In this document: piece by piece, positions 46,586 through 57,562 of the stretch
How positions within the stretch are numbered: the stretch's first letter is position 1
How the letters are laid out: the number at the start of each line of letters is the position of its first letter
Origin: Knufia peltigerae
Taxonomy: Eukaryota > Ascomycota > Eurotiomycetes > Chaetothyriales > Trichomeriaceae
Reading direction: 5' to 3'
Assembly: GCA_030247855.1 (NCBI GenBank)
Contig: JAPDRN010000032.1
Location: forward strand, 124,001-188,000
Length of the DNA stretch: 64,000 nucleotides
Position numbers and translations under genes: made by a program
Notes under the pieces: model-generated
The model's database searches: none
What the model was told of the DNA's origin: nothing
Seen by the model: the letters and a program-made list of their open reading frames with translations, nothing else

Positions 46586-48655
46586 ATGAGCGAATTCGCA
46601 GCCGTTGCGCCCTGGCTCAAGGACACCATTCAGATGCAGACGAACGGCAGAGTCCGTGCTGATCAAGAGATCTTGCACAAGTATGAGGAAGAGCGGTTGA
46701 AACGCCTGCGTAATGATGGCAACGCACAGTATATTGACCCGTCACTTCATCCCAAGCTCCACCAGTTCCAACAAGATGTTTGGGCACAGAACCTCCCGAA
46801 CCCAGGTCTCGAGAAAGCACAAAATAGAGACAAATACAAGGTTGTGCTATTCGGTGCTGGATTTGGTGGCCTGTCAACGGCTGCTCGTTTGAAGCAGGCT
46901 GGAATCGAGGATGTTGCCATACTTGACATTGCTGGTGGATTCGGCGGTACCTGGTACGTAAGTAATATGGTTCACCGCTGAGCGGCTACGGCCAGAGGTA
47001 TTAACACGTTCGATCACTACAGTGGAATCGTTATCCAGGACTGATGTGCGATGTCGAAAGCTACATATACATGCCCTTACTGGAGGAGACAGGCTATATT
47101 CCCAAGCACAAGTATTCTAGTGGCCACGAGCTGAGGCACTATGCTGAGCTCCTTGCCGACACTTTTCAGCTTCGAGACAGGGCCATCTTTCGTGTCAAGG
47201 TTGAGACAGTCAAGTGGGATGACCAAAATAATCATTATGTTGTCGACTTGACACGACTAGATGGCAAAGGAAGCCTTCAAATCCTGGCCGATTTCATCGT
47301 CAGCAATTGTGGTGCGATCAATCTACCCAAGATGCCCGATCTCCCAGGCATGCTTGACTTTGCTGGCCACAGTTTCCACACTTCACGATGGGACTATAGC
47401 TATACGGGAGGGACACCGGAGAATCCAGACTTGACCAATCTACAGAATAAACGCGTGGGGATTATTGGAACAGGTACAAGCTCTATTGATGTTCTTGTGA
47501 TGAAAAATCGATGCTAACTTCGTTGATCTTTCGGAAGGCGCGACCGCGATCCAGGCAGTACCACATTTGGGTAAATGGGCAAAAGAACTCTATGTCTTCC
47601 AGCGCACGCCGTCAGCCGTGGACGTGCGGAACAATCATGCTACTGACCCCGAATGGTTCAAGAAAGAAGTTGCCGGCAGTGGGCCTGGTTGGCAACTTCG
47701 TAGGCAAGAAAACTTCAATCTCCACGTGGCCGATGTCGACCTGGACGTCGACTTGGTGGCCGATGCGTGGACCAAGATGCGGACTTTCAGCTATGTGGTC
47801 GGGACTCCCAAGATTGATCGTAGGAAAGACTTTCTCAGCTTTCTTGCAGAAGCCCAGGCCCAAGATCTTCCTCGCCAGGAAAGGATCCGGCAACGGGTTG
47901 AAGACATCGTCAAGGATAAGTCAACTGCAGAGAAGCTAAAGCCTTGGTACTCAGGCTGGTGTAAGCGTCCTTGCTTCCACGATGAGTATTTACAAACGTT
48001 CAATCGACAAAATGTACTCCTCGTCGACACAGATGGAAAAGGTGTCGACAAGATCACAGCAAAGGGAGTCGTGGTGGCTGGAAAGGAGTACCCCTTGGAC
48101 GTGCTGATCTTTGGTACGGGATATTGGATCAAAGGCGGTGAGAGTCCTTGTGGGAAGGCAAACTTCAAAGCCTACGGCAGAGGCGGTGTTTCGATGGACG
48201 ACAAATGGGCCGAGAAGATCACCACTCTCCATGGGTTGATTACGGACGGGTTCCCCAACTACTTCTTCCCCGGCCCAAACCAGTCCGGCGCTGCGGCGAA
48301 CATGGTGTACGGAATGGCCACCTTCGCCGATCATCTGTCCTATATTCTCAACGAAGCATATAGGAAGTCCTCGGGCCGGCGAGTCCTGATCGAGGGAGAG
48401 CCTGACGCCATGGAAGACTGGTCCCAGCAAGTTGTGTCCAAGGCTGCCGCGTTTGCGGCACTAGGCGCATGTACGCCTGGTTATCTGAACGGCGAAGGCG
48501 CTGTGGGAAAGCCCCTGTCTCCTGAAGTCATGACAAAGGCAGCCAGGGCCTCTCTTTGGGGTGAAGGCGTTCAGAGCTATATTGACATTGTGACCAAATG
48601 GAGAGCCAATGGCGACCTGAAGGGACTAAAGATCACGCCTTTAGCCACAACCTGA
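46586..48655 (+). CDS. Baeyer-Villiger monooxygenase 3 (N-terminally extended type)
   Basis: Exons 46586-46957, 47023-47473 and 47538-48655; 646 aa. An 85-residue N-terminal extension rich in charged residues precedes the FAD motif GAGFGG (90-95). GGFGGTWYWNRYPGLMCD follows, then the fingerprint FxGxxxHxxxWD at 237-248 (FAGHSFHTSRWD) and the NADPH motif IIGTGTSS. The extension and the WD ending place it with the steroid/cycloalkanone-type fungal BVMOs of about 600-650 aa (CPMO/STMO-like) rather than with BVMO2. Third BVMO of the window; each has a different architecture. Follows transcription factor 2 on the same strand. Confidence 0.88.
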
Positions 48656-49653
48656 ATGGATGTATTGAACGCACGTCGAGGAGCCTCCGTTTGATGACGT
48701 GGGTGCAAAGACGTTTAGACCACTCTATAGAGCCAGGAAGTATGAAGTGTTAGTGTTCACCATCAATCAATAGTATGGCGGGATGCATTTTCTCTCAACA
48801 AGCAGGGGGTGTGTCCTTGTATAGAGCTCTCGGATCCTCTGCTCGGCGGAAGCCGATTCCTCTGTCACATCCTGACTCATCGACGTATGATCGCCACCCA
48901 GCTTCGCCAAAACCTGGCGTTCACTCCTGTTGAGAAGCAATTCCCTGACGACGGGGATCACCGCTTCCAGTCTGCAATACTGGCTGCTCATTGGATCAAT
49001 CTGCAGGCTTAACCCCGTGTCCTATCATGGACACGGTCAAATCGAAGCTGGCAAAACTTCAACGTTCTCTTCTGGCCGCAAGGCAAAAGGCTCCGTTTTC
49101 TCTAGTCATATTGTTTGTTACAGTACAGGAGACTCATGAAGCGGCACTCTTACCAGGTATGGACCATCGCGCTCGCAGTCTGGTTACCGATCGATCTCGG
49201 CTCTGTGCTATCAATCATCTATCTGAACACTGAAGGCATTACAAGTGGCCGACCTGCGGTGGGCACTGCTCTTACTTTCATTCAGATACCCTGCAGCACC
49301 TAGTCTGAGGCCTTATTCGTTGGCCAAAAGTGCAAAAGTCTCAAAGTAGTATATTACCAACTGCCTCCTTATCGTGTGTTCTTATTGGCACACCATATAT
49401 CTGATGGTTTAGCGGATGCCAGGAACTGCGGCCTTTGATGGTGCCGAAATCGCCTCCCTGTTTCAGTTCGACCTTCTGCACAATCGAGACCTCGTGCATT
49501 TGTTATTGGGCCGGCAACGGAGTGTGATGGTCTATGTCGATAACAACGAGGGCGCTCGGCCGCTGCTGGACGTCGCGCATCTGTTTTACGCACAGAGCTT
49601 AGTGGAAGGCTACATTTCACACCCATTCCTTCCCAAGAGCCGCGAGTGTCGAC
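48656..49653. other. Intergenic region with possible eroded coding remnants
   Basis: About 1 kb between BVMO3 and the APH-like gene. Short open frames appear on both strands: a 74-codon minus frame at 48767-48991 and plus frames at 49115-49303 and 49416-49679. A segment near 49360-49435 would read LLAHHISDGLADA, resembling the HHxxxDG motif of condensation/acyltransferase folds, but stops lie on both sides. I cannot support a gene. Confidence 0.35.
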
Positions 49654-51367
49654 ATGGAGCCCAGCCGGGAGCTCTTTGAATACACCTCTGGTAGATGGCT
49701 GTAGGTATTTCAATTCTTCAACGAATCACAAGTTGACGTTGTCACAGGTACAATGAGTCCCTTCGACTCTCAGAACGACGACTAATTTTCAATGTCAGTG
49801 AGCTCAAAAGGGCCGCTGCCAGGTGCGTACACAAGCCAGAGTCCGAAGTTAGCCAATTCTTCAAGCTTGCCGAAGGTGGCTTCAACCAGGTGTTCCAGAT
49901 TACGATGGAAGATGGCACTGATGTTGTGGCCCGCCTTCCGTACGCCTCAACACAACCCCATCGACTTGCTCTAGCCAGCGAAGTTGCAACTCTGGACCTG
50001 GTTCGTGCTGCTGGCATACCCGTTCCAAAGGTTCTGGAATACTCTATAGATGCTGGAAATCCCGTGGGAGCCGAGTACATGATCATGGAGAAACTTCCCG
50101 GTCGTCCTATTGGAGATATGTGGTTCGATTTGACTGAAGATCAGCGGCTTAAGATTGTCTCAGAAATTGTGCAAGCAGAACTCAAACTTTCCAGGATCGA
50201 TCTACCAGCATATGGTAGTATTTACTACGAATGTGATCTGCCCCCTGATACATCCCGCGCCAGCGGCATGATGCCCGTGCCATTCGACGGAAGAAAATTG
50301 TGCATTGGCCCTCACACGAGCTTGAGATGGTGGTACAAGGAGCGTGAGTCCTTGGATATTGACCGTGGTCCTCGTATGTTATCTCATCGCTCACCATTAC
50401 GGGCTTTACACTAAACACTTGTGCAGACCGATCCCCACTCGAGTTGCTTTCTTGCGTCGCCGCTAAAGAATTGTCATGGCTCAAAGCGTTTGGGCGTCCC
50501 CGCCTCCCGTTTGAACGGGCATATCGTGAATGCATGAACTACAAAAAGTCTCGACCGGAAGAACATATCGAAAGCTTGAGGAACTATCTGAAGATAGCCC
50601 CCTACTTGGTCCCAAAGGAAGCAAAATTTCACCGGCCAATTCTCCGGCACCCCGACCTCCAACCAAACAACATATTCGTTTCAGAGAACCTAGATATTGT
50701 TGGAATCATAGACTGGCAGCATTGCTCTGTGCTCCCCCAGTTTCTGGCTGCTGGTATTCCAAATTACATGCAGAATTACCACGACGAAGTATCACTAAAC
50801 TTTCTCCCGCCAAAATTACCCGAAAATCTGGCTGACATGGACGATGACGAACGTTCTGAAGCTTTGGAAAAATTTCGACGACGTCATCTTCATTTTTTCT
50901 ATCTAGGCTTCACCCAGAGGCTTAATGGAGCGCATTTCGAGGTGTTGGATCGACGGACGGATCTCTTGACTCGAAAGATCTTCAGCCATGCTGGCGAGCC
51001 CTGGGAGGGCAACAATATCCCACTCAAAGCAGACCTGATCCACGTAACGCGAGTCTGGCAACTGCTGATGGAGGAGAACGGATCCTCTGGACCGACGATT
51101 CCTCGATGTCCTATTGCCTTTACTGAACCTGATGTCCACCGTACCATCAACATCCTACAACAACAGGAGGACATTGACACCCAGCTTGATAATATCCGGA
51201 GTGCCATTGGGATTGGTACGGACGGATGGACCTCCAAGGAGGAGTATAGGGGAGCTGTAGAACGGGCAAGACTAATCAAAACCCAGGGTGTGGATGGCCT
51301 TGACACTGAAGAGGAGAAGGAGATGACTTTGAAGCACTGGCCATTTGATGATTTTGATGAAGAATGA
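49654..51367 (+). CDS. APH-fold phosphotransferase, AIM9-like
   Basis: Exons 49654-49700, 49748-50373 and 50427-51367; 537 aa. The N-terminus FEYTSGRWLYNESLRL is typical of the fungal Altered Inheritance of Mitochondria 9 group. EGGFNQVFQI and VVARLP form the nucleotide-binding region. The catalytic loop is HPDLQPNN (299-306) and IIDWQH carries the metal-binding aspartate (Asp320). In yeast, Aim9 is a mitochondrial protein; other homologues are of unknown substrate and are often expanded in filamentous fungi. No clear mitochondrial presequence is seen in this model. Relation to the neighbouring pathway is uncertain. Confidence 0.83.
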
Positions 51368-51661
51368 TGTGATGGGAACCTTCTGTCCCGAAAAGGTCAC
51401 TCGCTGTTAGAGCAAATCACAAGACAGAGACTGACAAAATATCAATCGTGATGGGAGGAGAAACATCGAACTCGGCGAATTCGGCCGGTAAGTGTTTGTC
51501 AAACTCGTATTCTTTGGACTATAGTATACTTCCTGATACAGAGTACTATCCCAACTCTTCAAAGTACTTCATTGCTACGTCATGATCAATTCATGAGTGC
51601 TCACCTATATCGTTGTCTGTCTTACAACCTGCTTCACTGATGTTGCTGTATTGTCCTTTGA

Positions 51662-52691
51662 TCAATTCGCAAGCATTCTCTTTGCAGTCTCCTCAAACGA
51701 CTCTGGAGGTCGTCCAAGCAATCTTCCGAGCTCGCCATTGACGACTGAGGTTTCGCCATTGCGTATCGCTTCAAATACTGTCGTCCAGTCTCTCGCTACG
51801 GTGTTGCCCGGGCCATGAGATCCGAGCTTCTGCACTACCCTGGGATTTTGTGCATGTTCGTCCACAGAGACCCGTTCGATCGATGCGTCTCCTCCACCGA
51901 GCCTACCGAGAACCTTGACGGTCTCCTTCAAAGACCAATCCTTGGGGCCGGTGAGGATGATGATCTTGTTGATATACTGGGGATTGGTTGGGTCGTCGAC
52001 ATATTCCTTCACAAGTTTGGCCGTTCCTTCTCCCAGGTCCTTGATGCAAGCCCAAGCTATGCCAGGTCCGGTGCCGTCGTGAGGTAACTGAGCCTTGCTG
52101 TTGCTCGCTTTCGGATCGAAGAACGAGGTATACATCGGCCACGTCTCAGAGTATATTCCCTCTCGGATGACTGTGAATGTGAAGTTTCTCTTCCTTTCAC
52201 GACCTGTCGATACCTCTCTCAACCAGGCCTCCGTCCGCACATGTGCCTGCATGACGTATGCTGCCGAGGTCGGTTGACCGTCCCCCCCAAACCCCAACGA
52301 GGTGTAGAAGACGTGCTCGATGCCCGGCGTACTTTCTAGAGCCGCTGTAATGGCTTTCTGATGGGCCTAGGTGACACAAGTCAGCGAGGAGATCTTCGAG
52401 ATGAGCCACTCAACGACTCGGAGCTCATACCCGGAAGCGGTGCTCGATTTGAATGCTAGGGTATGAAATCAGCAGCAGATACGATATACCGTTGAAGGCA
52501 TCCTTGAGTGTCTCGGGCGCATCGTAATCGGCCTTGCGGGTCTCGACGCCAGCTTTGATTAGATCTTCTGGAATCTTTTCCGGATGTCGAGAAATAAGAA
52601 CAACCTGTTGTGGTGGAAGTAGATTGCACAGCGCAGATCTGGTAGCAGAACCTAGCCTACCAGAGGCGGGGAAGACAGCGACCTTTTTCAT
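51662..52691 (-). CDS. NmrA-like NAD(P)-binding protein
   Basis: Complement of 51662-52366 and 52431-52691; 321 aa. MKKVAVFPASGRLGSATRSAL holds the family Rossmann motif (GRLGSAT), DAFNGISYLLLISYP and AHVRTEAWL follow, and a C-terminal VNGELGRLLGRPPESFEETA segment is typical of NmrA/QOR2-like proteins. Such proteins sense or use NAD(P)(H): some are regulators that bind other factors, others are quinone or isoflavone reductases. The intron at 52367-52430 keeps FR-AHQKAI. It is divergent from transcription factor 3 over 689 bp, so the two are probably co-regulated. Confidence 0.82.
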
Positions 52692-53380
52692 GTTGATGGT
52701 AACGAACTGTTATGACGAGTATCTTGTGTGAACGGATGTAGTTCTCGTAATAGACTAGATGCTATATACATCATGCCTTGGATAATTTGGTCCGGTGATT
52801 TCTAAGACTCCAACTGGCTCCGCTTCGGCAAATCTCTTTAGTATGTAGGTCTGGAGTGAAGTCATTGAGGTGGAGATCAATCGTGATCCCGTATGCTTTA
52901 TTCTCACAACACTGCCAAACAACAACGACACAGACTCTCGTTGGATAATGGTACTGCTCTCATAGTATCTATATACCTAGCAGACTCACACCCGCCTCTA
53001 TCTGCAGAAGCATGAGTAAGTGTCAGAGAGATATATCGGTGGTGGCAGTTGAGGAGAATCGAGATGCATCTATATCAATATCCACTCCACCGTAGTAATT
53101 GCACTTCGGGATTACATGCTCCATCGACACCAATGGTCCTATCGCTTTGTCACCACCCACCACCATCGTTACTCTTCTTGGGTCTCCCTTCCCGGTGGTG
53201 AGGAATGGTCAGCCATTATCTCAATAGCTCACGATGTGTATGTATCGAAGTCGATCTTCGGAACTAACTTCCACATATCCCTCCATTCCAACACGGGTTC
53301 ACTCGACAGCTTATCAACCCCCGCGGCGTTATTGGTTTGATTGAATCTACAAAAACCTTCAAGTCTTCGATAGCCAGACA
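52692..53380. promoter_or_regulatory. Divergent promoter between NmrA-like gene and transcription factor 3
   Basis: 689 bp between opposite start codons. Rich in CA/CAC runs near 53120-53180. No palindrome stood out. Confidence 0.4.
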
Positions 53381-55354
53381 ATGAGCAGCCCGACCATGGA
53401 TGCCAGCATCCGCAATACTCAGCGTGCGCCGCTCTCATGCATAAGCTGTTACAAGAGGAAAGTCAAGTGCGATAAGAAAATCCCCTGTGGACAATGTATT
53501 CGACGCGGCGCAGTGTCAACCTGTCGTCGAGAACAGGTCAAGGTCAAAGGCCAGCTGATACAGTAAGCCTTTTGTTTCTTCTTCTTATGATCTCAGACGA
53601 GAGACCCTAACCGGCCACGAGGGTAAATGGCGATGTCGATTACTCCGGATCCACTTATCAGGACCTCGTTCTCGAGAACATGGCCCTGAAAGCACAAGTC
53701 CATGCGACGGCGTCTGGCGTGGCGCAATATCCTGCCACCGACGGCGACGACCTTTTCGTCCTCGATGAGATGACTGAGGCTCCATCGGTCCACCTGTTTG
53801 ATCATATGACCTACAAGCATTCCCCTCGCACAGTGTCGTGTTGGGACGATGTTGTCTTTCCAACCAGAGAGCAAAGTGGTTATCTCATCCTCCAGGCTCG
53901 AGAAAGGATTGCGTGGATTCATTACGCCTTGCATCACCCGACATTTGAGCAGGAGCACGACTATTTCTGGAACCGAACAAGTACTCATGAAGATCGTCTG
54001 GCCTATGACCCTGCATGGCTAGCTATCTACTTTAGCACACTCAGTGTGAGTCGCGAGTTAAACCCTACAAAGAAAAAGAAAGATACGATCCGCACTAACC
54101 AACACAGGCCGTCCTAGTGTTTCTCCACGACGAGGACACCCCGTCCTCCCCCGCCTCGAGGTCTTTCGTACCATCACCGATGCGGAAGTGGTATGATACG
54201 GCAGTTTTCTTCCTGGAAAAGGCCGACTACCTACGTGTCCCCACGTTGATGACTGTACAGACGATAGCAATCCTAGGCATTGTGTTCAACAACGTCGGCG
54301 ACTTTCACTTCCACCATAATCTATGGGGTGTTGCTGTACGAACGGCGCAGACGATCAAGATCAACAATGAACAGTATTTGGCTTCACGGCATCCAATAGA
54401 ACGGGAGGTCTGCCGAAGGGTTTGGTGGACCCTGACCATCTGCGACTGGTTTATCTTTACCCTGTCTTTCCGAAAAAAAAAGAAAAACAAACTGACTAAT
54501 ATCCTAGGTTGCCACTGCCACAGAGAACTCCCACGCTTCTGGAACAAGATTTCAACGTCAATCTACCGGCCATTAAAGACGACGATGAGCTGGCTGGGGC
54601 CAAACTTCGCCCGGCCAGCCACCCTCGGAAAGTCCACTATCACATCGTCATGATCCGCATAGCCACGGTATATTACCGGTACCGACTCGCGTTGAGGCTG
54701 GGCCGGTGGACGAACTCGACGATTGTCGATCTGGTCACCAAGACGGACGACAGACTGGCTCAGATCATCGGCGAACTCCCAACCTGGCTCCAGAACGATG
54801 CTGGCACTGGCGGTGGCGCCCTTCCAGCAGCGGCGGCGCACCCGCGGCCCAAGTACCGAGACGTAGATTATCCTTGGATATCGGGGCAGAGGACGAAACT
54901 GAGCATGCTGTTGCATAACGTGAGGATCACCATCAACAAGTCTCTCCAGAACTTGTGGTTGGATCAAGGCTTGGTGTTTCAAAGGGTGCGCTCTATATGT
55001 CTTGACTCTTCGAACGCAATCATCTCTTTGGCTCTAGACGGTGGCGAACCTATCGAAAGGCTGAATTCTTGGTACGTGTGTGATACTACCTTTCTTTCTC
55101 CACACGGACTCTCTCCATTCGGGGGGTTCGGGGGCTAACTGATGCATTCAAAAATAAGGGCCGTCGTGGCGAATCTATTCTCTGCAGCAGTGACCATTGC
55201 CACTGAAGAACAACTCCAAGGCGGCAGTGTCAACGAGGACCCTTCTAGCCCTGTGCGGAGGTGCATGGCTTTCTTTGAGTCGGTCCAGGAGCACAATCAA
55301 GTGGCAGTTGCTGCTCTGGAAATGCTTCACGCCATAACCTCGAGATCTGGGTAA
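53381..55354 (+). CDS. Zn2Cys6 transcription factor 3
   Basis: Exons 53381-53562, 53622-54045, 54108-54448, 54508-55071 and 55159-55354; 568 aa. Zinc cluster cysteines 20, 23, 30, 36, 39 and 48 (C2C6C5C2C8C), a basic KRKVKCDKK stretch, then a fungal_trans domain (ILQARERIAWIHYALHHPTF, PMRKWYDTAVFFLEKA, CRRVWWTLTICDW). The acceptor of intron 1 (cacgag at 53616-53621) is weak; nearer AGs lead to stops. The intron at 54449-54507 contains an A-rich run. The C-terminus is short and could continue into another exon. It converges on the phytanoyl-CoA dioxygenase gene with 77 bp between stops. Confidence 0.78.
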
Positions 55355-55431
55355 ATGAACAAGCATCTTGACACCACTACCAGCATTCATCACCAAACTA
55401 CGGGAACTAGCCGAATATAACAGTAGGCTCA

Positions 55432-56694
55432 TCAGTAACTCTTCACACCTGCAAGCCGGAGCACGGTGTCTGTCTCGACGACATCGTTCACCGGCCTGAC
55501 TCTCTTACAAGCATCCGGTTTGCCGAAGCGCAATTCGTCCACACTCGTGCCGTCAAAGATGTTCATGTTTGGCCAGTGCGTCTGAAGCAATGATCAGTGA
55601 ATATGCTTTTCTGGTCCGACAGCAAAACGAATACTTACCGTTGGCTTGCGCTCATGAAAGAGCTGTGCCTTCAACTTGAGATCTTTTTCACTGGCGAACC
55701 GGGCAGGTGCGTAACAAGCGTCTTTTGTGTGCCAGCCAGTTAGCAAACGTCGACTGAGGATGTGTCTTGTTGGGGGAGGTGGGGGGCCAATCTTACAAAC
55801 GATTGATCTGACCTGCTGACTTTCCGGCAGCCTGTTGTAGTGAATCGTCCGGGAATCCCAGATGATCAAGTCCCCTGGATCAGCGCAGACTTTGACGACC
55901 TCGCAACCGGCCTCCTTGAACCAGTCCACTTCCTCGGCGATAAAGGAGAAATAGTCCTCTGGACCCCACGTCCTCGGCTCTGGTGGCATGCCGTGTTTCT
56001 TGAAGTACTCTGCTATGAGGTTATGGGAGCCTCGGACCACGACCAGGCCCCCGTCCTGTGGTCCATTGGGAGCGAAGTTTATGATCCCCTGCGCACAGAC
56101 TAGACCCTTGCGTTTCGGCGACTGGTCGATATGAGGCCACGGCTTCACGTCGGCACGCTCTGGTTGTGGCAGTGTGAAGTTCATCCCGTCAAAGGAGACG
56201 AGCAATTCGTCCGTACCCCAGAGTTTGGCAAAGGCGTCGAGGACTCCCGGTTCGCTGTGTGCGAGTACTTGTCAGTTTGGGGACGGAATCTGGAGCAGTT
56301 GAGGCCCCGGCCGCGGTGCAACTTACGTCCGAGCGTCCCAGACAAAGTCCTCGTGCGGAGTTCCATATTCGTGGTACATTCCTCCCCTGGGCACGCATGT
56401 GTTAGCTTCTCGAAGAGCAAAAGCAATGAAGGTTTTGTTCTGGGGGTTCTGTCGTTACTTCATGTTCCTAGGAAGATGTTCTGGTCCCCATGTCGATGGA
56501 TTGTGCCTGTCAAACCCGTACGGAAACGTCTCCATCCACCGGTACATTCTTTCGACGTATGACGATGCCCTTTCAGGACTGATTACACCTTTGACAACAA
56601 CAAATCCGTCTCGAAAGAGATCATCACGCCAATCACCATGATGAATGCTTGTGTCGACGACTGATGAGATTGGTTGTTCGATTTTGTGAGGCAT
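55432..56694 (-). CDS. Phytanoyl-CoA dioxygenase (PhyH) family oxygenase
   Basis: Complement of 55432-55581, 55639-56254, 56327-56386 and 56459-56694; 353 aa. Non-heme Fe(II)/2-oxoglutarate fold: the facial triad is WPHID (His, Asp) and the distal His in DSRTIHYNRLP, with the 2-oxoglutarate-binding Arg in QQVRSIV. GDWRDDLFRDGFVVVKGVI at the N-terminus is typical. Family members hydroxylate acyl-CoAs, alkaloids or polyketides. No PTS1 (ends VKSY), so it may not act on peroxisomal acyl-CoA. A compound microsatellite lies 59 bp upstream of its start codon. Confidence 0.86.
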
Positions 56695-56769
56695 TCTTGG
56701 ATGACTTTTTGATGATGGTTAGTTTGATGAGATGGTTGGTGTTTCAATATATAGAGAGAGAGAGAGAGT

Positions 56770-56804
<35 letters not shown>

Positions 56805-57562
56805 ATGCTTATGGGTGCGGTGCTGTTATGTAGTATGATTTTGCCAGGGAGTAAGTATGCGGAGTGAGATCCAAAGAAAGGAAGAAAGGTCGATTCGAGT
56901 GCCACCCGGCTCCTTTTGACTGATACTTGTACGGTCTAATTCATTTGCTTTACTTACCACCATTGACACGAACCGAACTGTGTCACATATGGGATACTAA
57001 CCAACCAATGTCCAACGTCTATTCGATGAAAATACTCGGACGAGATCTTTTGATGACTTTGCTCTGAATGTGGTGGTGTGTGTGGATGATTCCTCGGCCG
57101 AGTTCGGGCGAGATATAGCCACCTATTCAAGGTTACGAATGAGGTTCAATACATTACCTCACGAATAACGAGGCATCATCATGTACATGTATGTATACTC
57201 CGTAGTTGGTGATTGAGTCATTTGGATCGTCATTAAACCAAACCAAAGCAACGATCCCTCACCAGTGCTGTTCTCTCACCCTATTAGTTGGTTTACTAGC
57301 TAGCTCCTCCCCCAGACTGTTTACTTCCCATCCAACAACCTTCAAGTCCCGGAGACGAGGATTTCCATCCCATTGTCCTCCTCAAAGCTCCCATCAAGAC
57401 CCTCCTATCATATCCTGAGGTCTTCTTTTCCAATTTGAACCCGTCATGACGCAGAAGCACTGCTATCCTAGTGGCCCCATTTGCGTCTCCAATCAAGTTA
57501 AGCAAGAATCTTGGTATTGTTGTCGTAGTTTGTGGGTGTATGTTGTTTCTCTCCGACACAAC
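56695..57562. promoter_or_regulatory. Promoter region of the PhyH gene
   Basis: 868 bp from the PhyH start (-) to the GMC oxidoreductase stop (-). Contains the compound microsatellite at 56753-56804; otherwise no gene or motif recognised. Confidence 0.4.
56753..56804. repeat. Compound microsatellite (AG)8-TT-(AT)5-(GT)12
   Basis: Directly visible: eight AG units at 56753-56768, then TT, five AT units at 56771-56780 and twelve GT units at 56781-56804. It lies 59-110 bp upstream of the PhyH start codon, so probably in its promoter or 5' UTR. Confidence 0.97.

Noticed and set aside
54449..54507. A-rich low-complexity run inside transcription factor 3
   Set aside because: It lies in an intron whose removal joins ICDW to LPLPQRTPT in frame.
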